Shown in pieces: positions 28,500-41,100 of a DNA stretch of 64,000 nucleotides; within the stretch, counting starts at the first letter, position 1, and the number at the start of each line of letters is the position of its first letter. The DNA comes from Hybos culiciformis (taxonomy: Eukaryota > Arthropoda > Insecta > Diptera > Hybotidae). The position numbers and the translations under genes are program-made. The notes under the pieces are model-generated. The model worked only from the letters and a program-made list of their open reading frames with translations. It was not told the origin of the DNA and did not search any database. The stretch spans positions 130,566,732-130,630,731 of the forward strand of contig OZ023273.1 in assembly GCA_964007475.1 (NCBI GenBank), written 5' to 3'.

Positions 28500-28551
28500 G
28501 AGTTATGGAAAAAAAAATTAATAATTTTAATAATTTAAAAAATATTGCTAT

Positions 28552-28557
28552 AATAAA
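28552..28557 (+). terminator. Polyadenylation signal of the COX8-like gene
   Basis: A canonical AATAAA lies about 50 bp after the stop codon. About 20-45 bp further on is a GT/T-rich stretch (TTTTGTG and a run of T), the usual downstream element. This makes a compact 3' UTR of roughly 70-80 nt. AATAAA is common by chance here, but the spacing and order are right. Confidence 0.55.
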
Positions 28558-28599
28558 TATAATGTGTACAATTTATTTTGTGTTTTTTTTTTCTTTTTA

Positions 28600-30397
28600 A
28601 AGTTCTATAATAATATTTTGTGTCAATTTTCTTTTATTTTATTAAATGGTACTTGATTCTATTTCATAGTACACGGAAGAGAAGTATATAAAAAGTCAAG
28701 AAAAAAATTGGTTTTAAAGATTTTATTGCTACTTTTGCTAATAATTTCGTGGCATGAAACCACAAATCATTCTAATTTCGCATACTATTTTTGGTTTATT
28801 TGTAATTTACTTTTACTTTTTAATTAGCGATTCAAAACAATTTTTTTTACTATGCAAATAATTTAAAAAAATTAACTTTTATTTTCTAACTAAATTATTA
28901 GCAATTTTAAGCATGGTTTAATGAGATATATTTTTGCTACACACAGATTTTATTAAAACAAAAAAAAAATCTAAATTATTTTTAAAATCATATTTAAAAA
29001 TATATAGTGAAGTAATATTTATTTTATTTTAATGTATCCGTTAGATAAAATTTTGCTTTTCTTACTTCAAAAAAAAAATATATATATAAAAGGTATTTTT
29101 TCTTTTTTTATATGTTTTATGCAAAGTGCATAATGTTGTATTAACATGCAATGTGAAAAATACATAATATGCTATTTTGTTTTTGTTTTTTTTTAATTGA
29201 AAATTATTTAATTTTTTTTGCATGCATCATGAATGTGTTAAAATTTATTGAAAAACAAAATTTATTTTTTTTTTTTAACCAAAAGCTTCTGATATAATTG
29301 CAATATAATGTCATAATCATTTCAATTAATAAAAAGGATTAGGAGCAAAAAAAAAAATATTAAAAAAGTTTCATTCATGTTATGCAAAAAGATCAACTCT
29401 GTACCAAAAAGTTAAGAGATTTCAATTATGCATAAGGAAGAAATTTCAATAATCGAACTATTGTCTAACTTTAGAAATACTGTCAGAATCTAGAGAAATT
29501 TTTAAAATTAAGATTAACTGCTATAAGTTTTTTTTAAATTCTCACTGAAGTGTAAGTTCGAGTGTCAAATTCTTAAAATATTCTCAATGAATTTTTATTT
29601 TAATATTGTTTATTTGACGGCATTAAAAGTACAAAATATTGAATTAGATTATATTAGACTTCTTACAATGTATTCTAGAAAAGGTGGGACAGAATAGTAT
29701 TTAAAACACTATGTCGTCTTAATGCATAATTCATAATATTATTTTGAATAATAAAATTAACAAAAACAACTACAACTATAGAGTATATGGTTTGGCGCAA
29801 TCAGGAAAACTCTTACTTTTATTAAATTTTGAAAAAAAATAAGAAGGAAAAAAAATTATTTATTATTGCTTTCAAATTAAACCGGTTCAATAAATTGTAA
29901 AATATGTATACGTATACATATATATTTTTAATTAAAACATTAATATGTTATATGTTTAAGCTTATTTTATTTTGGTGGGTAATCTTTTGTTTGAATTTTT
30001 AGCAATTATAGTTATAATATAATTATTAATATTTTTAATTTTAATGTTGCAAATTAATTAACATTAATTTTAACAAAATATTTTAATATTATACGCGGTA
30101 CAATAATTATTATTAATTCTTTTAATTATTAAAAATTATGTATGCATGTATATATAATAGTTATTATTAAAATTATATTTTAAATTAAGTATTTTTTTTT
30201 AAATAATAATTTATTATAATTATTTGTATCAGGTGTTTATGAAGTTATTTTTCAAAAAATAATTTTAATTAAATTAATTATTATTTATGCTTATGCTTAA
30301 AAAATCATAATAACGCTAATATAGTTAGGAACAACACAATTAACAGTATAATAAATTTTAAATTGATTTTGGGGAAAAAAATGTGTTTTCTACTAAG
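28600..30397. other. A+T-rich non-coding stretch
   Basis: Nothing recognisable apart from homopolymers and TA-rich sequence. 29985-30330 is almost pure A+T. It separates the COX8-like gene from the foldback element. Confidence 0.6.
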
Positions 30398-30408
30398 CAT
30401 CAGAAACG
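30398..30408. repeat. Left 11-bp flanking direct repeat of the foldback element
   Basis: CATCAGAAACG is repeated exactly at 31020-31030, immediately outside the inverted-repeat element. It is the probable target-site duplication. Confidence 0.75.
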
Positions 30409-31019
30409 GCGAAGTGCAATAACTCATCGGTACTTAACTCATCGGTCGATTTTGGATAAGTTATATCCATTTTAACTCATCCGAAAATTGGCCGATGAGT
30501 TATATCCTTTGGAATGACATAACTCATCCACCTCAATGCTTATTTGTGACAAACACTACGGTACTTATTCCTTGGCCGATGATTGGCCCCATTTTTGTGT
30601 TAGCAGTAGAGGGAGTGTCCCAGAACGAGAAAAGGGGGCGGAGGGTGAGGGCTGCGGGCGGGCGGACTGGTGGTTGGTCAGTGGGATTTGCGGCTGGCGC
30701 CGCAAATCCCACTGACCAACCACCAGTCCGCCCGCCCGCAGCCCTCACCCTCCGCCCCCTTCTCGCGTTCTGGGACACTCCCAATACTTCTAACACAAAA
30801 ATGGGGCCAATCAGGTCGGTAAATGTAATGTATTTATCTTATCGGCCAATGAGTAAATACCCAAGTTTTTGTCACAAATCACAAATAAGCATTGAGTTGG
30901 ATGAGTTATGTCATTCCAAAGGATATAACTCATCGGCCAATTTTCGGATGAGTTAAAATGGATATAACTTATCCAAAATCGACCGATGAGTTAAGTACCC
31001 ATGAGTTATTGCGCGGACC
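30409..31019. mobile_element. Foldback (long inverted-repeat) non-autonomous DNA transposon
   Basis: Almost the whole 611 bp is one long inverted repeat. The left arm runs from GCAATAACTCATC (30416) to the centre, and the right arm returns to GATGAGTTATTGC-type sequence ending at 31012. The arms meet at about 30696/30697 with only a TGGC loop between the stems GGATTTGCGGC and GCCGCAAATCC. The arms are nearly identical. The right arm is about 35 bp longer, from an extra segment at about 30810-30840 and a small duplication near 30872. Outer bases 30409-30415 and 31013-31019 do not pair. Perfect 11-bp direct repeats (30398-30408 and 31020-31030) flank it and look like a target-site duplication. 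That length fits Mutator-like elements (usually 8-11 bp) or foldback elements (about 9 bp). There is no transposase. The long open frames through it, in both directions, exist only because the G+C-rich palindrome lacks stop codons. Confidence 0.9.
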
Positions 31020-31030
31020 CATCAGAAACG
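31020..31030. repeat. Right 11-bp flanking direct repeat of the foldback element
   Basis: An exact copy of CATCAGAAACG, matching 30398-30408. The next base differs (T here, G on the left), so the repeat is exactly 11 bp unless the element boundary is shifted. Confidence 0.75.
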
Positions 31031-32165
31031 TCCAAATTATGTTTTACGTTTAAAATAAATCATAAAAAGACTGAATATTACAAACTATTGAAATTACAAT
31101 AGTACGATATGAATTGAGGTTTATATTAGTAGGTGGTAGTTCTAGATATATCATGTATCAACATACCTATTCATTTTCTGTATGTCCTCTTGTCTGTCAG
31201 TCTGTCCCTTAATAAAATAATGATAACTTTCGTACAAGCTAAAGGATGAGATTCTAGGATTCCAGGTTTGGGAGCTAGAAGCTCTCAACTGCCCGGGATT
31301 TTAATAATCTTTCTATAAAATTTATATTAATTTAAATTTTTTTTACGGTTTGAATAGATAATGTTCCAGAATTTTTATAGCTTTGCTAAGAAAATAAATA
31401 CCTAAAAAATGCATAATATTTCAAAATTTCATAATAAATGAAAAATTTGTTCTAGTGTGACCGAATTCATAAATTAGTTTTTTAAGCAGCATTAATGATA
31501 GATAAAAATATGATAGAATTAATTAAAAATTATATTTTTATTATTTTAACAATAATGTATTATTATAATATTTCCAATTATTAGGTGTGACCAAATAAAT
31601 AAATTAAATTACAATAATGTTAAAGCAATAAAATTGCAATTTTTTAGTTGTGCCAAAACTTTGTATAGTGTTCATAAGGAGCTTTATGGAATTACATTCG
31701 TCGGTACATGTAGTACAACTTCATAATTTGTTAAAACAAATATCATAGTTTAAACTAATTATATAATATAATATGAAGATATAAGTTCATTTTAGATTGT
31801 ACCTATCTACAGGTTATAGTGACTAATATTTACAGAGCAATTCACTAAGAAAGGATTCTTGTATGTAAAAGCTTACTCCATTCTATTTTTTTTCGCATGA
31901 AGTAAGTGAAGTAAAAATAGTAGGATTTTGGAAAAGAAATCAAGAATAGACCTTTAAAAACTCATAATGCCTAAGCTCAGGCCTGCTAATCAAGTGATTT
32001 CTGCAGCTTATTCTCAGTATGTTATGCACTATATGATTTTATTGCAAGAGTACAAAAATATTTTTAAAACAATAATTCGAATAGATTTCATTGTAATATT
32101 AATTTGTGATCAAACTATCTGAGATATAAATGCAGTATCGGCTCGGCACTATGCATGCATTTGTC

Positions 32166-32186
32166 TTAGGTTACCAAGTAACCTAA
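32166..32186. repeat. Perfect hairpin, 9-bp stem and 3-nt loop
   Basis: TTAGGTTAC, loop CAA, then GTAACCTAA. It is immediately followed by a run of A and then T. It includes one TTAGG, the insect telomere unit, but only once per arm, so no telomeric array is claimed. Confidence 0.75.
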
Positions 32187-35100
32187 AAAAAAATTTTTTT
32201 TGTTTAATTTTTTTTGATAGATAATTTTCATATATTTTAAACATAGAGGAACATAATGTTTTTCATTTTACATAATGCACTTAATAAAGATACAGCTGTT
32301 TTGCTTACTCTCGATTTCATTTGAAATGTATATTTATTATAACTTAAAGGTTATTAAGTTTATTTACACGCGATTTAAGTTCAAAAAGTTTTTGAATTTC
32401 TAGGATTTATTAATGTTTGTTCAAAATTTAGTATACATTTGTATTCAAGTTTCATGAATTGTGAACTTCCCTACAATAAAACAATATTTTTCTAGTCATG
32501 TAAAAGCCAAAATTTAGTTATAACACATATATGGAATAAAAAATACTGAAAGGCATTATTTTTTTAGCTTGAAGCATAATGTTCATTAACATTTGAAGAC
32601 ATCATCCAAAAATTACGTAAAGCGTTTAAATTTTTGTTTTATTCGTTTTAAATTTTTTTTTGTACTTTTGAATAATATTTTTTTTATACATAAATTTCAA
32701 ATTAGAAAATCTCTACCAAATTTTGTTGCTAGCCTTGTTAATGCAATCCTTTCGAAATATTCTTAGTCAAAAATATTTCGAGGGAGAAAAATAATATTCT
32801 ACCGAAATCACAATTTTATGATAATTTCCTTTTAAACGTAGGTATGTAGGTTTGAATCAAAAACAAAATTTTCTTGTAAAATTATTTTATAATAATATGA
32901 AAAATATACTTTATTTTAAAACGATAATTTGAAACATGGAAAGAGATCATAATCAGAATATTATATGTATTTTATTATTATTATTATTTTTTTAATATCA
33001 ATGTTGGATGGAGAACATAAAGTAATGAATCTTGAATTTATTTTTTATGGATTACATGTATATTTTATTTTATTTAAAATCATGTTAATCATATATTTGA
33101 GAAAGAATTATATATATGTATATAAATATATAAATATGAAAACAAAATATTTTGATTTTAAACAAAATATTGTAAAACTGTTCTGATTAGTATTTTAATT
33201 TTTCTTGTAAAATATTATAAATACATTTATATGAAATAGAAAATGTATATTGACCTTCATAATCGTCCCACATTGCAAAATTCATATAGATATGATCATA
33301 TTTTAAACATGTTTTTTTTTTACAAATAAAAAAAAATTTTTTTGTTTTTGTTCTCTCAAGTGTTCCGAAAGAAAATAGTAAAATAGCATAAAGTACAAGA
33401 TTTAGAAAATTGTAAAATGAACATAAATATAAAATAAGGTGAACATTACAATTAATATGTTAAATTAACAGGATTACTGTTTGTTAGGATACAGTTTTTA
33501 CTATTTTATTTTTGTGTGTGTTTTTTTTTTAATAAGTTTTATAACATGAAATTGTAAGAAAATTTTCTATTTTTCTTAAATTTCAATGAAATTCATATTC
33601 ACGGCTAATGAATAAAAAAATTAGTTTGAGAAACTTCATTAGACTTCAGTTTGTAAGTAAACTGAACTCAATCAAGAATTTTAATGCTTAAAGCATCTTT
33701 TTAATAGACTCTTATGTACGTATAGGACTATGAAATAAGAATATTCGAAAATTAGGTATTTGTCCAACATGTCTGTGCCCTGTTCAGACTTCAACCAGGT
33801 AAACTATTGATTTAATGTTCTATTTCAACTGTGTGGCGAACTGTGTACTAGTACCCTCTGCAAAACGTTGTTTAAATATACTACATAATATACTTATATA
33901 TTTTTAAAATACTGTTATAATAAAATTGGATAAATCATATATTGCATAAGCGAATTTTATGTTAAAAAAAAAAATAAGAAAAATTTAAATCATATGGTAA
34001 TTTTAAGAAATCAGTCTAATTATATTTTTAATAGATAATAATTTTTAATCAAACTGTATCTAACGAATTGATTGTGAAAAATTTGTAAATTAAAGCTTTA
34101 AAATGAAAATTATATACCCAATTATCTTATTAAAAATTAAAATATAGCTTTACCTCCCAGGTTTTCTACAGACTATAAATTGCAAAAAGCATTTTCTATC
34201 AAATTAAAACTCGATCATCTTACCAAATGAATCTTTTCTGCAAAAATATATTCAATAATTTATAATTTTTTTTTTTTTTTTTAACTTGAAATACCACATA
34301 TTTATAGTGTTGTAGACTATGCTTGTTACAAAATATTACAAAATACATACTTGTATCGCATAAAGAAAAAAAAAAAAGGTTGATTTAAATTATTTTTCAA
34401 TTAAATCATGCTTGGCAAAAAAAAAAATTGTTTTTAGGGTATAACTCTAAAAAAAAATTACATTCATTGCAAGCGGTGTTAAACTTTTATTACTAGTTCT
34501 TGCAATCCATGATTTTGAATTTTCCCGAAAACACTATTTACACATTTTTAATGCGCTTGCTTCAGAAAACCATCGTCATGTGCAATTGAATGGGAATCCT
34601 AAGTTTTTTCCTTTAAAATTACTCTCCTTATTTGTGAGTTCAGTGTCTCTAAGTTTTATACTTTTGATAATTTCCACATTATGAAGACCGAAAATTCTCT
34701 TAATTCTTCATCATTTTTATTTTTTATATACATATTAGGTATCTTCATAAAAAGGGCATATAAAATTCTTTTAATTTATGCCACTTAAATGTAAATCTAC
34801 GAAAATTTTATTTCAGTTAAAATTAAACGGACGAAAAAGCTTTAAGTTTAAATTTCTAAATCATCATTTTAGTACAAAATTAAGATTATTATTTTTTTTT
34901 TAAGATTATAAAATTAAATAAAAACTTTTATTTTCTTAATAAAATAATTATATTAAATATTTTTAAATATGTATGAAAAACTTAAATTATATATAATATT
35001 TCAACCTATTAATTCCATTAATAATTTTAATGCATATCTTTTTAATATGCTTCAACCTGACATAAAAACCTTCCTACATTCGTAAAAAATAAAAAAATAA

Positions 35101-38100
35101 AAAAAACGAAAAGTTAAAATTATGATTAAAACAAGTACATTCTACTGTGGTAAATAAGTTTACATTATTACTTCACAATATAAAAATTTGAATTTTTTAT
35201 TTTTTTTTTTTGCAATTTTGTAACAAAAAATTTCATATACATGATTTATAACTGACATTATTTTCCAATATTTACACTCTAAATGAATGAATTTTATGTA
35301 CTTACATATATCAAAAAAGTTTATCTCTTTTAATCACTTTAATAATGTTCTCTGTAACAAATTTATTGGAATCTGTCAAACAGATAAATTTAAAAGTAAA
35401 CATATATTTTAATATTTTTTTTTTTATGAAATTTAGACAAGGTTATGGTTTTTTTTTTCAATTTAACGTAAAGTGCTTATCAATTATCAATAATCGACAT
35501 AAAACATAGATTTATGTTCATTTGGGATTTAAATATTTATATCGCCTAAGAATATGCAATAAATTGGCAAAAATAAAAATCAAAACTAAAATAATCATCA
35601 TTAATATATTAAATTTTTATTTGAATAACTAAAAAAGATTAATTTACAATGATTCTTTTAGTGAGTTTTGAAATTTATATTTTCTCTTGACAGGTTGCGA
35701 AAAATATTATGATAAGCAAAAAAAAATATCTAGTAATAAAAATTTTGCAATTATTTGAAAGTTTTCTCAGAACCTCTATTGATAGATTTCTACATAAATA
35801 TATGTGTTTCATTTTTTTTTTTTTTTTATTCATTTTGTTTATTGAAAGTGTCTACCCTCGTACACTGAATAAAATAATTTTGAAAAAAAAAAATAATAAT
35901 CATAAAAAATCCATATTATGTATATTGAAAATGCATATTTCTATAAAAAAAAAATAAAAAATAAAATAATAATAATAATATTAGTTAACTAACGATCATT
36001 AATTTATGCTTTTAAGCTTTAACGTTAAAATCGTGATTAAAAAATTTTATTTTTTTTATTTTATGTTGTCTAAAGTTCAAAAAATTAAAAAAAAAAAATT
36101 CATTAAAATAGAGTGATTTTAGAAACTTGAATATAGCACAATTTTTCTTTCAATACTATCACTATCTTATGTATTAAGTTGATTCCGCGGGCCGTGTTCC
36201 TTTAATTGCAATTGATTAGGTTTTTCAAAATACGGTATTAAATAAAATTTAATTTCAATTTGTTCAAATAAAATTTTTATAATAAATAAAAATTATATAT
36301 TTTTTAACTAGCTGTCAATGTAGACAGCATGGAAATTTTTCTTTTAAAGCTGTTCTTATCTTCGTTTTCCAGATCCATGTTCTAAAAGCAGCACGTCTCA
36401 CATTTCGGCGTTGGAACTTTCTTAATAGTCATATTATATATACATTATTGATATATCACAAATTTAATTATAATAACTTTTCAAATTACAATTATAAATT
36501 ATAATACACACAATTGACTACAAACTTTATTCCATAATTTTTAGATTAATAAAATTTTATTAAATCCCTCTGTACATATGTGAATTTAATTTAATTTTTA
36601 ATATGAGAAAAAAAAAAAGTTTTATATTCATTTTGGGTAGATCAAAGTTGTTATATTTATACATATATTATATTAAAAATATTATATACATTTTTTGTCT
36701 TTATATATTCTCTTAAGTTTTTGCCCCAGACAAGACTTTATAAGTGAAGAGTGTTAAAATCTATATCTCTGCGGTTGATCAATGAAAAATTATTGTTCAA
36801 TGAATTAAAAGAAAAAAAAATTAAATAAAAATTGAAATGAGCCTACTTAAAATTACGTTTAATTTGAAAACCATTTTTAATCATTATTATATTTTTATGA
36901 AAAGTCATTTTCTATAAATTATAATTTAAGAAGAAAAAAAAAATAAAATTAAATTACGAAACACATATTGCATTAAAAGTACTTTTTAAAGCAAGATGAT
37001 ATTTATCTGCAAAAATATACAACAAATTTATTTTGGACTTAAGAAAAACCTGCATTAACCAAAAAAAGTTTCTGAATAATGTACAAAAAAAAAAATGAAA
37101 ATAAACTGTTTTAAAACGCAATTTTTCTCATCATTTTGCATTTTTTTTTTTTTACTTCTTTTAAGTGTTTTAAATTCATTTTAGTAAATTAAAGTAAAAA
37201 TGTTCGATTTTTACGAAACAAATATTTTTTTAATACATTATTATGATTTTAATGGGCATTTTTCTTTCTTATCAATTAATATTAATTAAGTTGATTTTTT
37301 TTTCTTCAAAAATTTACCAAACTGTCCAAAGAAAATTATTATCGGAGTCATAATAATCCATTATTGTTGAGGGACGTTCGTTTTATTAAAACAAAAATTG
37401 CTTATAAGAGTTTGGTTTTAAAGTACAGAAGAAGTATTTCTAATTATCCTTTGGACTGCTAACAAAAATAGAAGCCTGTCATAAGAGACCTGGCTTTACT
37501 GTTGACCGAAATTCTTTGAATATCAATATCCTTTATCAGCCTAAGGTCCGTCCAATCATGATTTTATTTTTAACGCTATTTTTTTGTTTCTAAAACTTTT
37601 AACTCCTAACTCTTTTGAAGACAAATAAATAATAAATTATCGAATAACGATAAATTAATATTTTAAAATATTTCTACTAAGTCTACATACACCATTAGCG
37701 AATCGCTGACATCTTGCGATGAAATGAAGACAAAAAAAAAAAGAAAAGAATGTTGAAAAAAAAGTCTTCACCACATGTAGCAACAAGTACATTGTATATA
37801 TTTAATAAATTATTTCACACAAGTTTTTTTTTTTGATATATATATTTTGTTAATATTATTAAAATGAAATAAAATTGACGAAAAATTCATGATTCCTTTT
37901 TTTCCATCATTATTATATTAACACCGGTTTTAGGTAAATCTATTTTTCAGCAAAAAAATATATAATTTAAACCCAAAATTAGTTATAATCTAAATACCAA
38001 TTTATAAATTAATTAAAAATTGAAGCATAAAAAGGAAAATATATTTATTTGAAAAAAATAAAATAAAAAAATACATGAATGAATAATCCAATTTAGGAAA

Positions 38101-41100
38101 TATTTAACTAAATCTAGTTTTTTTTAGATTTCTCCTTACCAAAAGTTATTTCATGCTCGTATATAGAATAAATAGGAAAAAAAATAATAAAAATATTTTT
38201 CACAATTACGTTCTTTCAGAAAAGTTATATTTTTGACGGTAAATTAAACAAATATTTTTTAAATAATTTAATTGAGGGACAATTATATCAATAAAATTTA
38301 CTATTTTAAGATAACATTACTATATATATTTTAAATAAATAAGAAATTTGGTTGTTAAGAAATAAAATAGTTTTAGACTTTATTGTTTGTTAAGGTAAAT
38401 TTACTGTACCTATGTCATCTCTGGTTTTACATTAATTACGAAAGCATTTATTAGAAAACGAGTCGGCATATAGGCTGGCCAAATAGAGCAAGTTGACTGA
38501 AATATTAGTTCAGAAGTAACAGTCACAAGAATTAGTTCTAAAACGTTTCAAGAAGTCATAAAACTGCTTACATTTTTCCTTCATTCATCCAAAAATAAGT
38601 CAAACTTATTCCCTCAATTGCAGTGTGTGCATTAACATTAACTATACAGTGACCGTCGCGTGTAATTAATGAACAACATGTTTAGCGTGAAAATATTTCA
38701 ATAATATAAAATAATAATATAAAAGCCCCTCGATTCACCAAGTGTCTTATTTTTACTCAACATCTTATTCAAATGCAGTTTTTTTTAATAAGTGTAAGTA
38801 AATCCAACATTCCAAACAAATTTTATTTCCACTCAAATATAAAATTTAATTTTATAATTAATCAAGTTTGAATTATTTTTTTACTTTATTATAAAGTACT
38901 ACGGTATCTTTTTTTTTATCAAATTTACTAGGCTAAGACTTCAAACATGGGCTTTCAAGTTGAATTGAATGAAAGTTAATTTAATATTGCAAGTACCTAC
39001 ATAAGTATACTTTTTTTTTGTTAAAAAAAACTTTGAAGTAAATTATGTTGAAAATTAATAAAAATTATGTGTGCCTCGATCAACAAAAACTATTTGTGTT
39101 TTCTTGATGGACGATAAGAAAACAAAAAAAAAAAAAAATGATTTGCAATTACCGATAATTGCACTTGGTGGTATATTATTATGTATCTTTTTATGCTTTC
39201 ATATAACAATTTCCATTATTATTATTATTTTCATACAATTTCGGTCAGAAAATTGAAGTAATTTAGATTTATATTCTTTTTCTGGGATATTGTCTTTGGT
39301 GGATATAATGTTTATTTTAGCTTCTTTTCTTTTTCCATATATTAATAAAAAATTATATAAATATAATAAGTTTATTAACAAGGATTCCACTAAATTGAGG
39401 TGTTCTTCTTTGAGGTTTCATCGAGTAGATGATACTAAGTATCCGAAAAAGAAATCGAATTTTAGAAATGGATGGATGACAGTATAATTATTTTTGACTT
39501 ATTTAGGTGCTGTTTTGTTAATCGCATGTATCGGCACGAAAACTTCTTTTCATATTGACCAATATTTGGTAGACAATTAGGTATGGGATTCAAATAAATT
39601 CGAAAGCGTAAAGAAAACTCGAAACTTAAATAAACCACAGACCGTACTTAATTTTTAGGAGTCAATTTAACTAGCTGGTAGCTGGGTATTAGCTAGAGAA
39701 TATCGTAGAATATGATGGTTTACTTTGGCTTGGCTGACTTTTATACATATTCTAAAAACTTTTGAGGAATACATTTGTTAGAATGGACTTATACGGTTAT
39801 TTATATGTAATAAAAGTAAAAAAAAAATAACTAAAAATAATAAAAATTATAAAAAAAAATTCAGATATGAGAAAGTAACAAATCATTTTCTTCTTTTTTT
39901 TTTTTTCATTTTTAAATAAAAAATTTTTTTAATATCCATTATGTAACATTAACTTAAAACGCATTCTCTGTTATATTTTGTTAAAGTATATTATTAAAAT
40001 TTTAATTGAAAATTTGCCAACAAATTTCAAATGAATTACAAATAAAAATTTTATCCCTTTCATACTTTTAGTAGGTACTTATAAAAAAAAGTTATATAGA
40101 AATGCATTATATATGTAGTTTTGTATATAATGTAAAAACTAAAAAAGAAATTTTGTATTTTATTAAGTTTATTGTGTATACGTAATTCATACTTGTTTCC
40201 TCTAGGAATTATGGATCTCATAGACTGTATTCTGTGTATATTAACTAACTATTAATTTTAGTGATAATTCAAAATTTATTAAAATACATCAAAATATAAA
40301 AAAATTGTTTATAACTTGATGTTCTTTGTGAAAAATCCTAAGTAAGCTATATTTCGATTTTTTTCTAAATATCTGATGAAACTAAACTAATTTCGAAGAC
40401 ACGTTTGAAACTGTTCGGTGAACCTTTTTTTTTTGACAATTTTATATGAACAAATTGTTTGCCGAGACATCAATTAATAAATTATTAAGTATATGATTCT
40501 TAAAATGAAAATATATTATTCAAAACCCATTAAACGAAGGTTGACATTTTAACTAATTTTCTGAGCATTTATTTTATACGATATTCTTCTAAGGAAAAGT
40601 TCAATCTGTCATCATCAGAATGATGCTATTTAATAATGAAATTTACTTAGCTTATTGATTATTTAATAGCAAGAATGATGTTTGAAATTTGATGAAATTC
40701 GACTGAGTGGCGCCCGTTCGGATTTCCATCAATTAATAAAATAGTATATAAAATAGATTTTATGTATATGGTAAAATATGCATGTTGCTATTTGTTTTTG
40801 TGTTATTATAAGAAACACAATAATATACAACAATTTTTATATTTGTTAGTAATCAAAAAAAAATTCTTATTACACGTTACAGTCAAAATATTTTATTAAT
40901 GTTCTCGATATCCCTTTTTTATGCTTTTAATATATAAATGTTAAATTAATTTTACTTTTCCTGGTAATAGAGTATATCCATTCGTATATAAAACATTACA
41001 ATGTTGCATTAAACATCATAGAACGAATTTTTTTTTATTTTTATTGAAATAAATGAGAATATCAAATTAAACACGATATTTTTAGTTTTTTAAAAAATTT

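Noticed and set aside
30495..30956. A 153-codon open frame on the plus strand, and an 87-codon frame on the minus strand (30533-30796)
   Set aside because: Both lie across the foldback palindrome. Their arginine/glycine- and proline-rich translations mirror each other because the two arms are inverted copies. Openness comes from the G+C-rich core lacking stops, not from coding selection.
32166..32186. TTAGG-containing hairpin as a telomeric remnant
   Set aside because: Only one TTAGG per arm and no tandem array.
36301..36425. Possible exon after TTCGTTTTCCAG (frame IHVLKAARLTFRRWN)
   Set aside because: The frame degenerates quickly into A+T-rich sequence. There is no good donor, and T-rich AG sites are too common here to count as evidence.
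39107..39487. Small frame MDDKKTKKKKNDLQLP with a hydrophobic stretch, followed by another open frame
   Set aside because: The first depends on a poly(A) run and an ATT microsatellite for its lysines and isoleucines. The two frames are not joined by convincing splice sites.
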